Shown here: one piece after another, positions 60,933 through 64,000 of the stretch
Layout of the letters: each line of letters begins with the position of its first letter
How positions within the stretch are numbered: position 1 is the first letter of the stretch
Assembly (NCBI RefSeq): GCF_001445655.1
Contig: NZ_LNBE01000003.1
Coordinates: forward strand, 1,470,530 to 1,534,529
Length of the DNA: 64,000 bases
Origin: Streptomyces roseifaciens
Lineage (GTDB): Bacteria; Actinomycetota; Actinomycetes; Streptomycetales; Streptomycetaceae
Reading direction: 5' to 3'
Position numbers and translations under genes: made by a program
The notes under the pieces: model-generated
What the model saw: the letters and a program-made list of their open reading frames with translations, nothing else
Told to the model about the DNA's origin: nothing
Databases searched by the model: none

Positions 60933-61048
60933 GCGCCAAGAAGCACGGGCTGCGGATCGTCGACGCCCACCTGGCGGCCTCGGGCCTGACCGCCGCCCTG
61001 TCGGCACGCGAGGTTCTCACCAACGCGCGCGTGCCGACCGGGGCGTGA
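60929..61048 (+). CDS. Possible 39-residue coupled micro-ORF after polX
   Basis: ATG in an ATGA overlap with the polX stop, with GGGAG just upstream; reads MSAKKHGLRIVDAHLAASGL then TAALSAREVLTNARVPTGA. It has a plausible helical, basic composition and codon use with G/C at third positions. No homologue known to me; it could be translation read-on of no use. Confidence 0.35.
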   Translation: MSAKKHGLRIVDAHLAASGLTAALSAREVLTNARVPTGA

Positions 61049-61087
61049 CGCGAGCCCTGCAGCCATTGCGGGAGGCCGGCCCGGACC

Positions 61088-62293
61088 CTACTGCGACGCG
61101 GGGCAGAACTCCGCCTTGAAGACGTCCCCCGCGGCGTCCGTGTTGCTCAGGGTGTCGGTGTTGAAGTTGAGGACGAGGCTGTGCCGGGTGTCCGCCGAGA
61201 CGAAGGCGATGCTCTGCGTCCCGACGAACAGGCCGGTGTGCCCCCAGACTTCCGTCCCGCAGAGCGTGTACCGGAACAGCCCCAGGCCGTACGCCGCGCC
61301 CGGGTCCTCGCCGGTGGGGACGGTCGTCCTCAGCTCCCGCTGCTGCGCCGGCGGCAACAGCCTGCCCTGCAGCAGGGCGGTGAGGAAGCGGTCGAGGTCG
61401 GCCCCGGTGCTGATCAGGTCGCCCGTGGCCCGGATCAGGGAGGGGTCGAAGTCGGTGACGTCGTGCATCCTGCGGTCCGGGTCGTCGGTGAACCAGCTGT
61501 AGCTGCGTCCGGCGGGGGCCGGGACCGTGCGCTCGTGGCGCGGCAGGCGGGTGGAGTGCAGGCCGAGCGGTGCGATGATCCGGCGCTCCACCTCCTCCTC
61601 GTAGGACCGTCCGGTCGCCTTCTCCACGACGAGGGCGGCGAGGACGTAGCCCGTGGGGGTGTACGCGTAGCGGGTGCCCGGTGCGAAGCCCGGCGCGTGG
61701 GCCGTCGCGGTCCGCACGATCCGCCGGGGTGTCCAGCGGTCGTAGCGGTGCTTGAGGAACGCGGTGGTGGTGAGGTTCCTCAGGACTTCCGGGTCCCCGG
61801 TGTAGTCGAAGAGCCCGCTGGTTTGCTGGAGGAGATGGCGCAGGGTGATCCTGCGGCCGTCGTTCCCGTGCCCCCGCACCATGCCGGGCAGCCACTTCTC
61901 GACGGTGTCGTCCAGGTTGAGCCGGTGCTCGGCCTCCAGCTGCAGGAGGACCGTGGCGGTGAAGGGCTTGCCGATGCTCCCGGCGCGGAAGCGGTCCCCG
62001 GCGAGCCTCGGCCGCTTGGTGTGCAGGTCGGCGAGGCCGGCGGAGCCGTTCCAGGTGCCGTGCGCGTCGCGGACCCGCGCCAGGGCGCCGGGGACGCCCG
62101 CCTTGACGGCGGCGTCCAGGGCGGCCTGGGTGCGCTCGTGTCCTCCGCCGCGCGCGGCGGGCCGGACGTGCACGGTGGCGCCCGCCGGAGCGGGTGCCGG
62201 CGCGGCCCCCGCCATCGCGGTGGCCGTCAGGAACGCGGCCAGTACGGCTCGCGCCGTACGGACCGTCCTCGGTGAACGCGGACGCTTCGTCAT
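61088..62293 (-). CDS. Secreted serine hydrolase, beta-lactamase/D-Ala carboxypeptidase fold
   Basis: 401 residues. Signal peptide at about residues 1-39 (TARAVLAAFLTATAMAGAAPA). The nucleophile motif is SIGK (Ser106, Lys109), followed by LRHLLQQTSGL and a late HTG in VWGHTGLFVGTQ. The second motif, normally Tyr-x-Asn in GTRFSYSNTGY-like context, reads RYAYTPTGY, with Pro where Asn is expected. Family members act as carboxypeptidases, esterases or peptidases. The Asn-to-Pro change makes activity or specificity uncertain. The gene lies just after a truncated ABC exporter gene on the same strand. Confidence 0.88.
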   Translation of the reverse strand: MTKRPRSPRTVRTARAVLAAFLTATAMAGAAPAPAPAGATVHVRPAARGGGHERTQAALDAAVKAGVPGALARVRDAHGTWNGSAGLADLHTKRPRLAGDRFRAGSIGKPFTATVLLQLEAEHRLNLDDTVEKWLPGMVRGHGNDGRRITLRHLLQQTSGLFDYTGDPEVLRNLTTTAFLKHRYDRWTPRRIVRTATAHAPGFAPGTRYAYTPTGYVLAALVVEKATGRSYEEEVERRIIAPLGLHSTRLPRHERTVPAPAGRSYSWFTDDPDRRMHDVTDFDPSLIRATGDLISTGADLDRFLTALLQGRLLPPAQQRELRTTVPTGEDPGAAYGLGLFRYTLCGTEVWGHTGLFVGTQSIAFVSADTRHSLVLNFNTDTLSNTDAAGDVFKAEFCPASQ

Positions 62294-62310
62294 GACAGCC
62301 CTCCTTCAGT

Positions 62311-62351
62311 GGGGGTCGGGGGTCGGGGATCGGGATCGGGATCGGGGTCGG
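62311..62351. repeat. Short GGGATC/GGGGTC tandem repeat
   Basis: Six-base units GGGGTC, then GGGATC, repeated about six times in the gap between the exporter and serine hydrolase genes. Non-coding and likely variable in length. Confidence 0.75.
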
Positions 62352-62362
62352 TGGTGGCGCGG

Positions 62363-64000
62363 TCAGCGCACGGCGCCGCTCACCTCCTCCGGCGCCGTGG
62401 GGAGCCCCCGGTCGTTCTGCAGGGACCACAGCTCCCGGAAGAGGCCGGGGGCCTCGACGAGTTCGGCGAAGGTGCCCAGCTGGATGACCCGGCCGTGGTC
62501 GAGGACGACGATGCGGTCGGCGACCGCGACGTTGGCCAGGCGGTGGGTGACGAGGACGACGGCCCGTTCCTCGGCGATCTTGCGCAGTCCGGAGAAGATG
62601 CGGTGCTCCGCCCGGGCGTCCAGGGCGCTCGTGGGTTCGTCCATGACGAGCAGGCCCGCCGGGCGGTAGAAGGCCCGCGCGATGGCGATGCGCTGCCACT
62701 GGCCGCCGGAGAGCTCCACCCCGCCGTACCACTCGCGGGCCAGGAGGGTGTCGAGCCCGCTGCGGAGCTCCTTGACGACTTCGTCGGCGCCTGCGTGCGC
62801 GGCCGCCTGGAGGACGAGGCCGTCCCCGTCGTGCACCTGTCCGAGGGTGATGTTGTCGCGCGCGGACAGGGGCCAGTGGGCGAAGTCCTGCGGGACGACG
62901 GCGGTCTGCCGCCACATGGCCTGCGGGTCGAGTTCGCCGGAGTCGACGCCGTCCCAGGTGACCCTGCCCTCGGTGGGCAGGTACAGGCCGGTCAGCAGCT
63001 TGCTGAGGGTGGTCTTCCCCGAACCGTTCTCCCCCACCAGGGCCACGACTTCGCCGCGCCGGACCTCCAGGTCGACCTCGTGCAGCGCGGGGCGGTCGGA
63101 GCCGGGGTAGCAGAAGGTGAGGGACTCGGCGCGGACGGCCGCGGGGGCCGCGGGGGTCCGGGCGCCGCGCTGCATGCGGTGCCCGCCGGCCTCGTCGATG
63201 AACTCGGCCCAGTCGTCGAGGTAGAGGCCGGTGCGGAAGAGGCGGGCGCCGTAGGAGACCATGCCGCGCAGGGACGAGCCGACCGACCGCAGGGCGAAGA
63301 CCGCCGTGCCGGCCGAGGCGAGCGACATGTGCCCGGTGCCCAGCAGCAGGGCGAGCGCGGCCCACACCAGGCCGGAGGCGAGCCCGCCGGCCACGGCGCC
63401 CGCGAGCGCGTACCGCGCGCCCCGGTGGACCGCCTTGTCGGTGGTGGTGTGGATGCGGTTGCTGATCGAGCGGTAGCGGCCGAGGAGGAACTCGGCCATG
63501 GTGCCCGAGCGCAATTGGTCGGCGAAGAGCTTGTCGGTGACGTGCCACCGCAGGTGGTTGAGCACGCGGCGGTCGCCGCTCAGGGCGCGGGAGGTCTGGT
63601 AGTGGACCCGCGCCCCCTTCACGCTCGCGATGCCCTGCGGGAGGGTGGCCAGCAGGAGCAGCGGCAGCAGGACCGGGTGCAGGAGCGTGACCACGCCGGC
63701 CGCCGCGATCAGCGACGCGAGGCAGGCCATGAGGTCCTGGGATTCGGTGAGCAGGTCCTGGGCGACGTCCGCGCCGCGGTCGGCGGCTTCGCGCTTGTCG
63801 TTGAAGCCGGGGTGGTCGTAGGCGGCGAGCTCGGCGTTGATCGCCGCGTCGAGCATCTGGAGCTCGGCCTCGCGGGAGATCCGGGGGGCCAGCCGGCTGG
63901 AGATGTTGGCGACGGCGATGGCGAGCAGGGCCCGCGTCCCGGCCGCCCCGGCGAGGAGGGCGAGCGAGGGCAGCGCGTCCACGAGCCGGTCCTCGATGTG
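62363..64000 (-). CDS. ABC exporter (fused membrane/ATPase), 5' end outside window
   Basis: The frame is open to the window edge (HIEDRLVDALPSLALL...), so the internal GTG at 63982 is not the true start and the first membrane helices are missing. At least 545 residues remain. Membrane segments run to about 280 residues from the edge. The ATPase has Walker A GENGSGKTT, signature LSGGQWQRIAIARAF, Walker B LLVMDEPTSALD and switch His in VTHRLANVA, all consensus. The membrane part (AELQMLDAAINAELAAYDHPGFNDKRE) is of the kind found in actinobacterial peptide and lantibiotic clusters. Substrate unknown; neighbouring genes are off the window. Confidence 0.88.
   Translation of the reverse strand, partial: HIEDRLVDALPSLALLAGAAGTRALLAIAVANISSRLAPRISREAELQMLDAAINAELAAYDHPGFNDKREAADRGADVAQDLLTESQDLMACLASLIAAAGVVTLLHPVLLPLLLLATLPQGIASVKGARVHYQTSRALSGDRRVLNHLRWHVTDKLFADQLRSGTMAEFLLGRYRSISNRIHTTTDKAVHRGARYALAGAVAGGLASGLVWAALALLLGTGHMSLASAGTAVFALRSVGSSLRGMVSYGARLFRTGLYLDDWAEFIDEAGGHRMQRGARTPAAPAAVRAESLTFCYPGSDRPALHEVDLEVRRGEVVALVGENGSGKTTLSKLLTGLYLPTEGRVTWDGVDSGELDPQAMWRQTAVVPQDFAHWPLSARDNITLGQVHDGDGLVLQAAAHAGADEVVKELRSGLDTLLAREWYGGVELSGGQWQRIAIARAFYRPAGLLVMDEPTSALDARAEHRIFSGLRKIAEERAVVLVTHRLANVAVADRIVVLDHGRVIQLGTFAELVEAPGLFRELWSLQNDRGLPTAPEEVSGAVR

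Noticed and set aside
62363..64000. The right-edge ABC exporter as part of the Cys-rich peptide cassette
   Set aside because: It lies 57 kb away with its own neighbours off the window, and the cassette already has an exporter.

Overview
The window is very G+C rich, uses GTG starts and ATGA/GTGA stop-start overlaps freely, and carries DmdR/IdeR-type iron boxes, mycothiol-type enzymes and a SpoIIE/RsbW-like phosphatase. All of this points to a Streptomyces or close relative. No tRNA, rRNA, CRISPR array, transposase or integrase was seen.

Left arm (1-8375). A minus-strand operon (6649 down to 2567) encodes a 65-residue peptide with ten cysteines, a MauE-like membrane protein, a membrane-tethered thioredoxin-like protein (CGPC), an ABC exporter with a fused ATPase, and an S26-type signal peptidase. 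The last four genes are close or overlapping. I read this as a probable disulfide-rich secreted peptide (RiPP or bacteriocin-like) cassette; it is the least familiar system here. Downstream lie two unrecognised membrane proteins, one cut by the window edge. Across a gene-free stretch of about 0.9 kb is a secreted lectin-like protein on the plus strand.

Centre (8453-46828). This is a complete-looking mixed catecholate-hydroxamate siderophore locus. An iron box precedes argC-argJ-argB-argD, an ornithine pathway apparently placed under iron control. A second, perfect iron box precedes ornithine N5-monooxygenase, a stand-alone aryl carrier protein, a siderophore-binding lipoprotein, two NRPSs (4298 and 3247 residues, six modules), MbtH and a two-gene ABC exporter. 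A third iron box precedes a siderophore-interacting reductase and two FecCD-type permeases. A fourth lies upstream of a convergent GNAT gene that resembles short N-acetylglutamate synthases. Adenylation pocket residues read Ser, an Orn-like code, Ser, Ser, hydroxy-Orn, hydroxy-Orn. Epimerase domains lie in modules 1 and 3, and the first C domain is of EntF type. The predicted product is aryl-D-Ser-Orn-D-Ser-Ser-hOrn-hOrn, which from memory resembles qinichelin. No dihydroxybenzoate genes, aryl-AMP ligase, thioesterase, hydroxyornithine formyltransferase or importer ATPase lies in the window.

Right arm (46931-64000). These are mostly ordinary chromosomal genes: aldo/keto reductase, a mycothiol-dependent isomerase-like protein, LysE-type exporter, CsbD, two small secreted proteins, a multidomain PP2C-type phosphatase, a Tat-exported phospholipase C, CapA-like protein, PolX, a serine beta-lactamase-fold hydrolase and a truncated ABC exporter. 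A Ser/Thr kinase gene is broken, and one short gene remnant is visible.
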